Shown here in pieces: positions 11,384 through 21,391 of a stretch of DNA of 64,000 nucleotides (position 1 is its first letter; every line of letters starts with the position of its first letter). Origin of the DNA: Ilyonectria destructans (lineage: Eukaryota > Ascomycota > Sordariomycetes > Hypocreales > Nectriaceae); the NCBI GenBank assembly GCA_020740775.1, contig JAHEWK010000010.1, positions 310,001 through 374,000 on the forward strand, written 5' to 3'. Both the position numbers and the translations under genes were made by a program. Under the pieces are notes generated by a model, which searched no databases, was not told the origin of the DNA, and was given only the letters and a program-made list of their open reading frames with translations.

Positions 11384-11479
11384 TTTGAAGCTTCTCTTTG
11401 ATAGAGCGTGTCATCCTTAGTGCAGGGGCCATGCTAATCTTCTCTGTATTGTTTCAAAATTTGACCTGTCCCTAGGGAC
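11380..11479 (-). ncRNA. U6: U6 spliceosomal snRNA
   Basis: The minus strand reads as a full U6. A 5' hairpin GUCC-CUAG-GGAC starts at 11479. It is followed by the segment GGTCAAATTTTGAAACAATA, then the invariant ACAGAGA box (11447-11441), GATTAGCATGGCCCCTGC and AAGGATGACACGC, which form the U2/U6 helix I and internal stem-loop regions. The 3' tail GAAGCTTCAAATTTTT ends in a Pol III T-run. Length is about 100 nt, as in fission yeast. No intron interrupts the catalytic core. U6 is the catalytic RNA of the spliceosome. The gene is divergent from the CLC gene. The exact 3' end depends on where in the T-run transcription stops. Confidence 0.97.
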
Positions 11480-11502
11480 GAAAACTGAGTGTTTTAGTTT
11501 GG

Positions 11503-11508
11503 TATATA
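11503..11508 (-). promoter_or_regulatory. TATA box of U6
   Basis: TATATA on the minus strand lies at -24 to -29 relative to the U6 start (11479), the spacing expected for TFIIIB placement on U6 genes. Confidence 0.8.
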
Positions 11509-12119
11509 AGAGCAGTATCACAGGTGCACAAAACTAGGCACCCGCGGTGTGGCATGCATGCACAACGTCAATAAAACCCAAGCCTCAGGTTGGAATATCT
11601 CACAAGGTTAAACTCGACTTACGGAGGCTACATGAAGTCCGGTCCTGGCGACTTGGTGCCTGGCCGTCAAGGTTATCCTGTTGGTCGAGATTGATTTTGG
11701 CCACGCAACGCGTCTGTAAGCTGTAGTGGCCAGGAAGTCATTGAATTACAAGTCACCTAACTTTGTGGTTTTGGTGTTGCCACAGCTAAAGAGCCACTGG
11801 CAGCCGATGGGCTCCCTGGGCTGCTTTGTAGCACTGAAATATTATCATGGGTGCGAGCGATTCTCATGATGGACCCTGGAGATCTGCATTGAAGACAGCC
11901 TTGGCCCAATCAACCAGCCTAGTGTGGCCCGAGCTCCCTTGCAGGTGTCACAGGCTCCAGCACTCCGCTGTACCTGTTACTGCATTGACTGCACTGTAAC
12001 TCTCTACCAGCTTACAGGATAACTTAACGTTAACTGTTACTTGCCTCCAACACCACGACATTTGACTCTCGACATCTCCACGACCCTCGACTCCAGATTG
12101 TGAGCGTCGCACGAGCACA
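11509..12119. other. intergenic: divergent promoter region of U6 and CLC
   Basis: About 600 bp of non-coding sequence. The 3' part (from about 12,000) is CT-rich and looks like the CLC leader, ending in an unusual ATG-GTA-TGA immediately before the CLC start (separate entry). Confidence 0.5.
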
Positions 12120-12128
12120 ATGGTATGA
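12120..12128 (+). promoter_or_regulatory. minimal uORF (Met-Val-stop) overlapping the CLC start codon
   Basis: ATG GTA TGA at 12120-12128 overlaps the CLC ATG at 12125 by two bases of the shared ATGA. A scanning ribosome would meet this two-codon uORF first and terminate on top of the main ATG. Alternatively ATG|GTATGAGT resembles a splice donor, but no nearby acceptor gives a convincing alternative N-terminus. Confidence 0.45.
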
Positions 12129-15100
12129 GTCGCATCATGTCTGGAGCATCCCAGAACGACCCTTATGCCTTTGCATCCACGTCACTGTCCGCTTCGTCGC
12201 ATGCTGCCAACCCTGACGACGTCGACGAACTCGATCTCCTTGGCACCCATGACAACCACCGCGAAACTGGCCGCTTCCACGGCGATGACCAAGGTCGCGG
12301 CCACGATCGAGACGCCGGCGATGTGTTCGACGATGACCCCTTGAATAGCGACTTGACCACCTCGATCTCCTTCAAGCGCAGACAGGCGCCCTCCCTTCTA
12401 TCCGCTCCCGCACGCCTCCTCTCCGCCATCACCGGCTTGCGATCACCGCGCTCCAGCTCCTCCACCACGCCCCCCGCCAGAGGCGCACCGCCTGCCGTCT
12501 TTGGCGGCTCCGATAGCCCGCCGCGCAACGATTCGGCTACTCTCAATGCCTCCTCCAAGGACGGCGCGCCCCTCGACTGGTACACGGAAGGCCCCGGCCG
12601 GCGTGTCGGATACGAGGATCTGACGGCCATCGACTGGATCTTCGAATATACCAAGGAGCGCCAGCGCTTGCGCTTCCTCTACTCGGGCGCTTCTGGTGTC
12701 CTCGGCCCCATCCAGCGCCTCCTTGATGCGAGCCAGGTTTGGATCGTCCTGCTGCTGACGGGCATGGCTGTTGGCGCGATTGCCGCTGGCATCGACGTCA
12801 CCACCGACTGGCTCGGTGATTTAAAGCTGGGGTTCTGCTCCGGCGGCCCCGAAGGTGGACATTTCTACTTGAACAAGGGCTTTTGTTGCTATGGATATGA
12901 CCAGGGCTCTAAGTGTAATGGGTGGAAGTCGTGGGGTGAGGCTGTGGGTGTCACCTCGGCGGGTGGAAAGTGGTTCGTCGAGTACTTCTTTTTCATCATC
13001 TTTTCGGTATGACTACCATGCGATTCCGCTATAACTGCCCTTGTCCGCTGACAATGTTCTTGCTAGGTTTTTGTTGCATATCTGGCTGCGCTCCTAGTGC
13101 AGGAGTATGCTATTTACGCCAAGCACAGTGGTATCCCGGAGATCAAGACGGTCCTCGGTGGTTTTGTCATTCAGCAATTCTTTGGAACGTGGACTTTGGT
13201 CACCAAGTCCTTTGGCCTGGTAAGTTATGTGTCCACTGTCTCTCGTTTCCTACTGACTCTGTTAGATTCTCGCCGTGGCTTCAGGGATGTGGCTCGGCAA
13301 AGAAGGCCCTCTGGTTCACGTTGCCTGCTGTTGTGCCAACTTATTCGTCAAGCTGTTCCCCAATATCAATGGCAACGAAGGTAGGCGCGCACGCTACCCT
13401 TTGGCTCGTCTCATAACTAACAAGCCATAGCTCGAAAGCGAGAGGTCTTGTCGGCCGCTGCAGCTTCGGGAATTTCTGTTGCCTTTGGTTCTCCGATTGG
13501 TGGTGTCCTGTTCAGTCTCGAGGTTCGTACACGCCAACCCGTTGCTCTCTCGCCGGCTTTGAAACTAACAAAATCGCAGCAACTGTCGTACTACTTCCCC
13601 GACAAAACCATGTGGCAGAGTTTCGTGTGCGCCATGACGGCGGCTGTCGTCCTCCAGGCTTTTGATCCCTTCCGATCTGGCAAGCTGGTCATGTATCAGG
13701 TCCAGTACAGCATCGGATGGCATCGATTTGAACTGATGCCCTACGCCTTCCTTGGCATCTTCGGCGTTCGTGTTTCCCTGCCACCACCTAAGAGTGAAGG
13801 ACATCAGAGTTGCTAACGACTACCGCAGGGCATCTACGGTGGACTCTTTATCAAGGCCAACATGGCTGTCGCCCAGTGGAAGAAGGCCAACACCTGGCTC
13901 CCTGGCCCCATCGCCCAAGTCTTGGTCGTGGCTTTCCTAACCGCCCTTATCAACTACCCCAACTTTTATATGAAGCTCCAGACCACTGAGCTTGTCTCTA
14001 ATCTTTTCGCCGAGTGCTCCAAGGTCCTCGACGACCCGTTCGGACTCTGCAAGACGGGAGCCGCATCCGCGAGCACTATCGTGCTCCTCATCTTCGCTGC
14101 CGTCGTCGGCTTCTTCCTCGCCGCCATCACCTTTGGCCTGCAGATCCCCGCGGGCATCATCCTGCCCTCGATGGCCATCGGCGCCTTGACGGGCCGGGCC
14201 GTCGGCATCGTCATGGAGATCTGGGTCTCCAACCACCCGAACTTCTTCCTCTTTAGTTCCTGCGAGCCTGATGTCCCCTGCATCACTCCGGGCACCTACG
14301 CTATCGTCGGCGCCGCGGCTGCTCTCGCTGGCGTCACCCGCATGACCGTGTCCATCGTCGTTATCATGTTCGAGCTGACCGGTGCCCTCACCTACGTGCT
14401 CCCCATCATGATCGCCGTCATGATCTCCAAGTGGGTGGGCGACGCCTTCTCGCGCCGCGGCATCTACGAGTCGTGGATTCATTTCAACGAGTATCCCTTC
14501 CTCGACAACAGCGAAGAGATGGTCATCCCAGACATCCCCGTCTCGCAGATCATGACGCGCATTGAGGACCTCGTCGTGCTGACAGCCACGGGCCACACCA
14601 TCGCCTCCCTCAGCACCATCCTCGAGATGCACCCTTACCGCGGCTTCCCCGTCATCTCGGATCCGCGCGATGCCATCCTCCTTGGCTACATCTCCCGCGC
14701 CGAGCTCACCTACAACCTCCGCGCCTCGACGCAGCCGCCGCGCTCCCTGGCCCCGGAGACGGAGGCGTTCTTCTCCCATCAGCCCCTCGCCGACCCGCGC
14801 TCGACGCTCGACCTCCGCCCCTGGATGGACCAGACGCCGCTCACCCTCCCCTCCCACAGCACCCTCCACCTTGTCGCCAGCTACTTCCAGAAGCTCGGCC
14901 TGCGCTACGTCCTCTTCAGTGACCGTGGCGTCCTCCAGGGCCTGCTCACCAAGAAGGACGTCTGGTACGTCCTCAACGGCGCCGAGGAGACTCGTCGCAC
15001 CAGCGGCCTGCCCGGCGGGACCGGCCTCGGCGTCGAAACGGGCGTCACGGGCTTGGGCTTGGCGAACGACGACAACGACGCCCGTGAGCAGCACGGATTG

Positions 15101-15163
15101 CTGCGGGGAGCCGACGGTGGCGACGACCAGGACAGCATCAGGGGCGATGAACGAATGTTATAG
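12125..15163 (+). CDS. voltage-gated CLC chloride channel / Cl-/H+ exchanger with CBS domains
   Basis: Six exons: 12125-13006, 13067-13219, 13266-13380, 13431-13522, 13580-13765 and 13829-15163, giving 920 residues. All phases agree. Residues 1-165 are a disordered, acidic cytosolic tail. The membrane part carries the three CLC filter motifs: HSGIPEIK (exon 2), GKEGPLVH (exon 3; gating Glu about 358) and [12 protein letters not shown] (exon 4). Later helices have the [17 protein letters not shown] segment. Two cytosolic CBS domains follow ([14 protein letters not shown] to about GYISRAEL, then [17 protein letters not shown] to LTKKDVW). The tail is Gly/Asp-rich. This matches fungal CLCs of the Gef1 class in Golgi, vacuole or plasma membrane that balance charge for acidification. 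Introns cut close to each filter motif. It converges with the ligase gene. Confidence 0.95.
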
Positions 15164-15520
15164 ACGCTTATTCATTAGAAGGGATAGAGACGGGGTTCTC
15201 ACGGGTTTCACATGTCATGAGTGTTATGTATGTATCTTAGTTCGAAGCAATTTCTGGCCATTTCTCTGGCATCTCAGTCACAAATACGTGCTACTCGTAA
15301 TGCTCCTTGCTGGTTGTGAAAATATGGTCCATCGACCCCTTTTGTTTCACCGGATGCTTAGATGCTATGATACAACGCCGTAAAATGGGAAATCAGGACA
15401 GGCACCTCTCAACTCCATCCCGCCCAGGAACAAGGACAAATAAAGTCGCCTCCAATCAATGCATATCCCCGTCCACTATCGTCATGAGGAATTCGGCAGG
15501 ACCCCAGCAAGCACGGGGGT
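15164..15520. other. convergent 3' intergenic (CLC / DNA ligase)
   Basis: About 360 bp between two stop codons on opposite strands. It holds 3' UTR sequence only; nothing coding or structured was recognised. Confidence 0.5.
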
Positions 15521-18379
15521 TTAGTACTCAAAGTCATCGTCCACGGAAGGGCCCTTGTTCTTCGACACACTCTCCTGGTTGCGGTACATCTCGGCGACTT
15601 GTCTGCTCGACGTCGCCGCATCGGGGCTCTTGTCGTCACGCACTCGGATGAATCGAGGGAAACGCAGACTGATGCCCTTTTCGCCTGCTGGGTCGACACC
15701 CTCCTTAGCGCCGGCCTTGTAACGCGGGCTGAGTGTCAGATCGGCTGTCTTCACCTCCCAGACGAAGCGGGGCTCGAACCAGACATCGGGTTGGTGCTGG
15801 CCGCCCGAGGAGTGAGAGTAGAAGGGCTTGGGACGGTCAATGGTGATGGCAGAGAGTTCCTTGTGCAGGTCCTCGAGGACCTGTTCCGAGAAGCCAGTGC
15901 CGATATTGCAAACTGTCTCGTACTTTTCTGTGTTGGGATTGTAGCACGCGAGGAGGAACGCGCCGTAAACGGATGTTCTCTTGCCCTTGCCGTAGTAGGC
16001 TCCTAGGACGACTAGATCCAGGGAGTCGCCCACACCAGAGAGGTAGTCCTTCTTGATCTAGAGACAAAGTGTTAGACCCACCAATACTCCATGTGATTCA
16101 AACAAGTCATTTCTTACCTTGAGCCAGTTTCGGCTTCGCTTGCTGGGTTCGTATCCACTCTCTGTGCCGTCTAGCATCTTGACCATGAGGCCCTCGCACG
16201 ACGCCTTCATACTCTCGTCAAGGAAGACTTGGATCTCATCAAGCTCCTGGCCATCCATGTGCGTGGCGAACGAGAACTCACCCTCTACGGGTGTGAAGGC
16301 CGCCTCAAGGAGATCTCGGCGCTCGCGGAGAGCCTTTTCGACAACCGCCTCGCCATTGAGATAGAGCAGATCAAAGGCGAACACACAGACCTTGATCTTG
16401 ACATCCTCTACTTTAACATCCTTCTTTTTACGCGTCATCAGCTGCTGGAAGGGCAACACCTTCTTCTCATCCACATCCCACGCCACAGTCTCACAATCCA
16501 ACACAAAGCTCTTGGTATCTGGCTTGACCCAGGTGCTTAGCTTGGCGAGGATGTCAGGATACTTCTTCGACAGATCTTCTGAGTTTCTCGAAAAGATGCT
16601 GGCGACTCCAGAGCCAACCTGCTTAGTTGCTTCTTGGGTCGACTGGCTCAGTTGATGGGGGGAGTCCTTAGACACGTAGTGGATCTGTGCTCTCTCACCG
16701 TCGTACTTGTACTCGCACGTGAATGTCTGACCCTCAAATCGATCCAGCACCTCGGTGATTGCCTTTGTAGGCTTGGCCAACATGGGCTTCAGCGGCACGC
16801 CGGGGCGGAGCTTGCAGTTATCTCGAAGCTTCATAATACCATGCTCCAGTATGGCAGGGATGATAACATCATAGCTTGGCAACTCGCTGATTATCATTAG
16901 CATCATGTGGCATTTCAAGAACTTATGAGAAAATACCTGTAGACTGTCTTGAGAATGGACTCTCCATTCTCCATGTCTGTGGTTGTGGGCAGTTTACCCC
17001 GCGAGTCGGCCTCATGAGCCACCACAGCGTGGGCGAGTGACACCAGAACGGATCTCTCAGCAAGACCAAGTCTCAGCTTGCCCTCTAGGAATCGAATAAT
17101 GAACTTGGCCTCACTCGGTCCACCCTTGTCGGTGTTGACATCAATCTTTGTCAAGGAATGTGCATCAGCTGCCGAGAGCAACTTCTTAATGCCATCCACC
17201 TTTCTTCCTTGAGCACCGTTGCCAGAAATGGTGGCAATGGCCATCAAGCCTTGATGAATTCCCCTGATTGTAAGAGCCTTGGGCTTAAACATGGTGGGTT
17301 GGGTCGATCGACTCTTGACTGCAACAAGACCAAGATCGCCAATCTCCTTCTGGTCAGCCTTGATGACCTGGAGACTTCGACCAGTTGTCTCGCCAATGGC
17401 CTTCATAATCAACGACTCGCCAATACCAAGCTCAATGCCAGCGTAGTCAGGGGCAAGCTTGTTGATCATGAGCAGCACGGTGGGGAGGAGGTCGTCGGGG
17501 GTGAGACGCATGACTTGGCGCAGGAACAGGGCGCAATGCTCCATGATGATCAGTCGCTTGGTTGTCAACTCGACAAGAGAGAAGGTTGTGCAGAGCGCCG
17601 CATATGGCACCGGTGCGCCAGGTTTCCAATCGGGATAAGGATCCTTGCTCTTGGCCTTGAGCGTTGTCTGGACCTTCTCTCGAGCCTTGGCAGCAACCTC
17701 GGGCTTTTCGTCATCGTCAATATCTGCTTCCTCCTCTGCCTCAGAAGCTGATGCGGTGGATTCTTCGTCCTTTGGAGCATCTTCGGTCTCCTCCACTACA
17801 GGCTCCTTCTTGGCCTTCGACTTCTTTGGCGATTTCGACCTCCTCGGGGATTTTGACCTCCGTGGCGATTTGGACTTTGGTGGAGGGCTGGCTGACTTCT
17901 CTGCCTTGACAGGAGCCTCAACCTCGTCATCATCGTCTTCCTCCTCGACTCTGTTCCGGGTTCGTCGTGCTCGCTTGGTGACGGGGCCGTCGCTATCGTC
18001 CTCCAGCTCCTCCTTCTTGACGGTTGTTGCCTTGGTGGCCGACTTCGCGTCGACTGATCTCGTCCGCTTCTTGGAATCTGGTCCATCTAGTCAGAATATG
18101 CAGTCATCCTATATCAAGGGAGAGCATCCTACCCTTCTCGGAATCCGAATTCTCCTTGGCGCTCACATCCTCTTCCTGCTTCGCCTCTTCCTTCTTCACC
18201 TTGGTGCTGAAAGACAGCTTCGTCTGCTGACGGGGTGGCGCACCCTTCGCTCCAAAAAACTTCCTACAACGCGACGGGCATTAGAATCGTAGCTCCTCCT
18301 CTCGAAAGTTTCCTCCAACGCACCCGAGCGTGCTCTGCTTCGGCTTCACATACCCCAGGGTCGCTTGCTTAGGTGCCAT
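15521..18379 (-). CDS. CDC9: DNA ligase I, ATP-dependent replicative ligase
   Basis: Five exons in minus order: 18379-18324, 18263-18133, 18086-16937, 16886-16118 and 16057-15521, giving 880 residues. The N-terminus carries a PCNA-binding PIP box (QSTLGKFF, residues 15-22) created across the first splice junction. A basic/acidic disordered region follows with three SP-R/K-R/K-S-K repeats. Then come the helical DNA-binding domain, the adenylation motif CEYKYDGER (nucleophilic Lys about 506) and the EGLMVK motif. The OB-fold entry is IKKDYLSGVGDSLDLVV. The order and length fit Cdc9/LIG1 that seals Okazaki fragments in the nucleus; fungal Cdc9 also supplies mitochondria. Introns are 46-60 nt. 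ACGCGA-type elements lie upstream (separate entry). Confidence 0.96.
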
Positions 18380-18917
18380 GGTGCACAATGTTCGCGGCGA
18401 TTCTGCGGCCAAATAACGAAGAATATGACAGATTGGGTGTTGGAGCGTCACTCTCGAGGCGGGACAATGGAGGAGAGAGGCAATTGTAAAGCCGTGCCAA
18501 CAGCTGACACCGGCTCTTTGCATGACGCGCGCCGCCAGGCAGAATCGCGTTAATTGGATTCGCGACGGCGGAGGAAGTAAAGCGACGCGACGCGGGTCAC
18601 GTGAGGGCGTTTGCTGCCTGTGCCTCTCGGCAGGTGCTATAGGTAGCATGCGTGCATTGGTCCATAATACAGGGGGCCACCAACAGTTCGTGCCCCCAAC
18701 CTCACCCCCAACATTCAGTGGTTCGAGTCTTATTACGGCAGAGAAATTTGTTCAGGATCCCTAGCGTAGCCCTTCATTATCTCACAAGAAGTAAACATGG
18801 GTTCTCGCCCGTGTCCATTTGGACCAATTTAGTCCTCTAGTCATGGTTGTATATTACAAAAGGCAACAAGGTTAGGAATCATTATAGGTACGGCTCAGCC
18901 CCTTCGCGCCTCCATCC
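18380..18917. other. intergenic: ligase promoter and PDH E1-alpha 3' region
   Basis: About 540 bp, with the ligase promoter at 18380-18650 on the minus strand. It has ACGCG-type sites (18525-18595) and one CACGTG (18598-18603). The remainder is PDA1 3' sequence. No gene seen. Confidence 0.6.
18525..18603. promoter_or_regulatory. cluster of MCB-like (ACGCGN) sites and a CACGTG box upstream of DNA ligase
   Basis: Within 80 bp and about 145-225 bp upstream of the ligase ATG lie ACGCGC (18525-18530), TCGCGT (18545-18550, the reverse of ACGCGA), overlapping ACGCGA/ACGCGG (18585-18595) and GTCACGTGA around 18596-18604. ACGCGT/ACGCGA elements bind MBF (Swi6 with Mbp1 or Cdc10) at G1/S genes, and CDC9 is MBF-controlled in budding yeast. 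Function here is inferred. Confidence 0.5.
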
Positions 18918-20372
18918 TTAGTTGTTGAAGTAGAAGTTCTCCTCGGTGGTTCGGCCGCGGATGAACTGAGGCTCAGTGCCCTTGACATAGATGTCCTCGA
19001 ACAGGATCGAGGGCTTGGCCTCGGGGACAGCCATGGCCTCGGCGAGAGCAACCTCCTCGTTGACGTGGGCACGAGCCTCCTTGTCAAGCTTCTTGAGTTC
19101 CTCCTCGGTGGTGATCTCCCAGTCCAGAATCTTTTGCTTGAGTCCGGAAATAGGGTCGTTGGTGGAGCGCATGCGCTGGATCTCCTCACGGGTTCGGTAG
19201 GTGGTACCGGGGTCGGACATGGAGTGACCACCATAACGGTAGGTGACGTACTCGAGGACGAGAGGGCCCTTGTCGGCGGCGGTCCACTCCTTTCCGTACT
19301 TGACGGCAGCCTTGACGGCCAGGACGTCCATGCCGTTAACCTTGAGACCAGGGATGTACTGGCCACGCTTGTAGTAGTCGGTCAGGGCAGACGAGCGGGC
19401 AGCGGAGGTACCCATGCCGTACTTGTTGTCTATGGGCCATTGGTTAGCATTTGCACCGTCTTGTTACGATTCAGTGGGTAAACTCACTCTCACAGCCGAA
19501 GAGGGCAGGGAGGTTCCACAGCTTAGCCATGTTGAAGGCCTCAAAGACCTGACCCTGGTTGCTGGCACCATCACCGTAGAGGATGATGCTGGCGTTCTTT
19601 CGGCCCTCGTACTTGTGGGCGAAAGCCAGACCGGCGCCAACGGGGACCTGGGCACCAACGATACCGTTGCCACCGTAGAAACCCTTGTGGAACATGTGCA
19701 TGGAACCACCCTTTCCGTAGGCAATACCCTCACGTCGGCCAAGAAGCTCGCCAATGATGGATCGGACAGTGCCACCTCGCATCAGGGAGAAGCCGTGGCA
19801 TCGGTAGGAGGTGATGATGTCGTCCTCCTTGGTGATAGCGTGCTCAATGCCGACAGCAACGGCCTCCTGTCCGACAGACAAGTGGCAGAAACCACGGATC
19901 TTCTTCTCCTTGTACAAACGATCGGCGGCCATCTCCATCTGTCTGCGCGATTATTAGCAAGAAAGGCTCATGGACCCCAACGGAATCAGACTCGAACGTA
20001 CCGGATGCTGACCATGTCGTAGTACATCTGCTTCAGCTCCTTCTTGGTCACCTCGAGGGTGTAGGGGGGAGGGTCCAGCTCGTAGGTCTCGAAGCTCTCA
20101 TCGCTGAGGTTAATGGCGAAACGCTCGTCATCGGACTGGGTAGACAGATGTTAGTCACATATCGCAGAGTGTGGCGATGTCGAAGACGGCGTGTGGGAAG
20201 AAATCTCTCGCAGCCGTCGCTCGTGGTCCGGAAAGGGCGCATTTCTAACCTGAGGGACAGAGTGGCTCAGAGACGCCGACGCAGCGTTGGTGGTGACGGA
20301 GCGGGCGGAGATGGCGGTGGGAACGGCGCGCAGAGGCACCGCCCTGGAGACTCGGAGGGCTCTGGACAACAT
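18918..20372 (-). CDS. PDA1: pyruvate dehydrogenase E1 component, alpha subunit, mitochondrial
   Basis: Four exons in minus order: 20372-20250, 20135-20002, 19942-19488 and 19429-18918, giving 407 residues. Exon 1 (41 residues, no acids, several Arg/Ser/Ala) is a mitochondrial presequence. The mature part has [34 protein letters not shown] and the thiamine-diphosphate motif GDGASNQG to ENN split across the last junction. The conserved phosphorylation loop [20 protein letters not shown] carries the regulatory serines. It forms the E1 heterotetramer with the beta subunit and decarboxylates pyruvate in the matrix. Length matches the family. The ATG at 20372 (MLSRALRV) is chosen because the frame upstream of it has no ATG. 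Confidence 0.97.
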
Positions 20373-21391
20373 CGCGGATCTGGAGGTGCCTCTATTCAAT
20401 TGAAGTGAGGAGGATTGTCGTGAGATAACGACGGATTGTCTGGATGGAGCTCAGAAAAATCGCGGTGTTGAGCGTTGAGCTTGGCTTGTTGGTAGAGGCT
20501 AATCTGGAACAGTACTAGCGTCACCCCACGTGATTGCACGTCGTGTCCCAAGCCGGCGCTTCTCCGGCGTCAGATCCCAGTCAGGATGGTATTTTCGTTG
20601 GTTTGAGTATATGTCGAGACCTATTAACCTCTTCTCTATTATTCCCGGCATTTACTTGTTCAAAGACGCTTGTCATTGACCTTTCTGCGTCTGCGTTGTT
20701 CAGTGGAGAACGTCGGTGTAATACAGTCCGGACTCATCCTTGATGTGGGCCCCCCACGCACTAACATATGTCCTCCTTTTTGACCCGACGACCGAATCCG
20801 TCCCGATATTGCGAGACATTAAAAAAATAAAAAAGACACGCGGGTGGAGCGGCTCAGTTTACTGAGTGAGACCGGCTCCCGAGTCATGGAGACTTCCAAA
20901 ATGTTTATAAGATAGCTATTGGTCTCTGACTCCCAACCCGGGGGTAGCTCTATTTTACACTCAGCGCCATATCTTTGGTATTATAGCTGGCAATCAATAT
21001 CAAATCAAGACCAATCCGCCATAACCTCTAGCACAAGCCCAAGCTAGACACTGAAGACTCAACTCCTTGGTTCGTTCCTAATAATGAGGCTTCCCAAATC
21101 CCGTCCTACCCATATTCATGCTTTCATATTCCATGCAAATCCTCCTAGCTATGCGCGACCTGATGATGCAGCAACGCCGTAAACATGCTTCCCACATTTG
21201 TCTCAGCCATCTCTATAACAACCTGAAGCACGCCCAGTATACAAATGCGAGGGCAGATAATCCGACCCATCCCTTATAACAAGTGTTGAATCCATGATAG
21301 CCGGCCTCCAGGTCGAGGAGCCCGGGGCCAATAAAGCAATTAGCGTTTGCATCTGGAATGCAATCGTATTAGCTGTGTCAATGAGACGTCG
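20373..21391. other. intergenic: PDA1 promoter, CDC4 3' region
   Basis: Includes CACGTG at 20527-20532 in the PDA1 promoter. A short A-run near 20820 is followed by an inverted repeat CTCAG-TTTA-CTGAG at about 20865-20878. I looked for a tRNA or snRNA in the 20840-20900 stretch because of its stem-like pairing, but it lacks a B box. No coding frame. Confidence 0.5.

Noticed and set aside
13937..15094. 385-codon open frame antisense to the CLC gene
   Set aside because: It is the reverse-complement shadow of a GC-biased CLC coding exon; composition is Gly/Glu/Asp/Arg/Val-rich with no domain, and the sense frame carries CLC and CBS motifs.
17645..18292. 215-codon antisense frame opposite DNA ligase N-terminus
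   Set aside because: Ser/Phe-rich shadow crossing ligase introns; the sense strand gives an exact Cdc9 model.
20840..20900. tRNA-like or stem-loop RNA at CTCAG-TTTA-CTGAG
   Set aside because: Short inverted repeat only; no B box, no cloverleaf, no family match.
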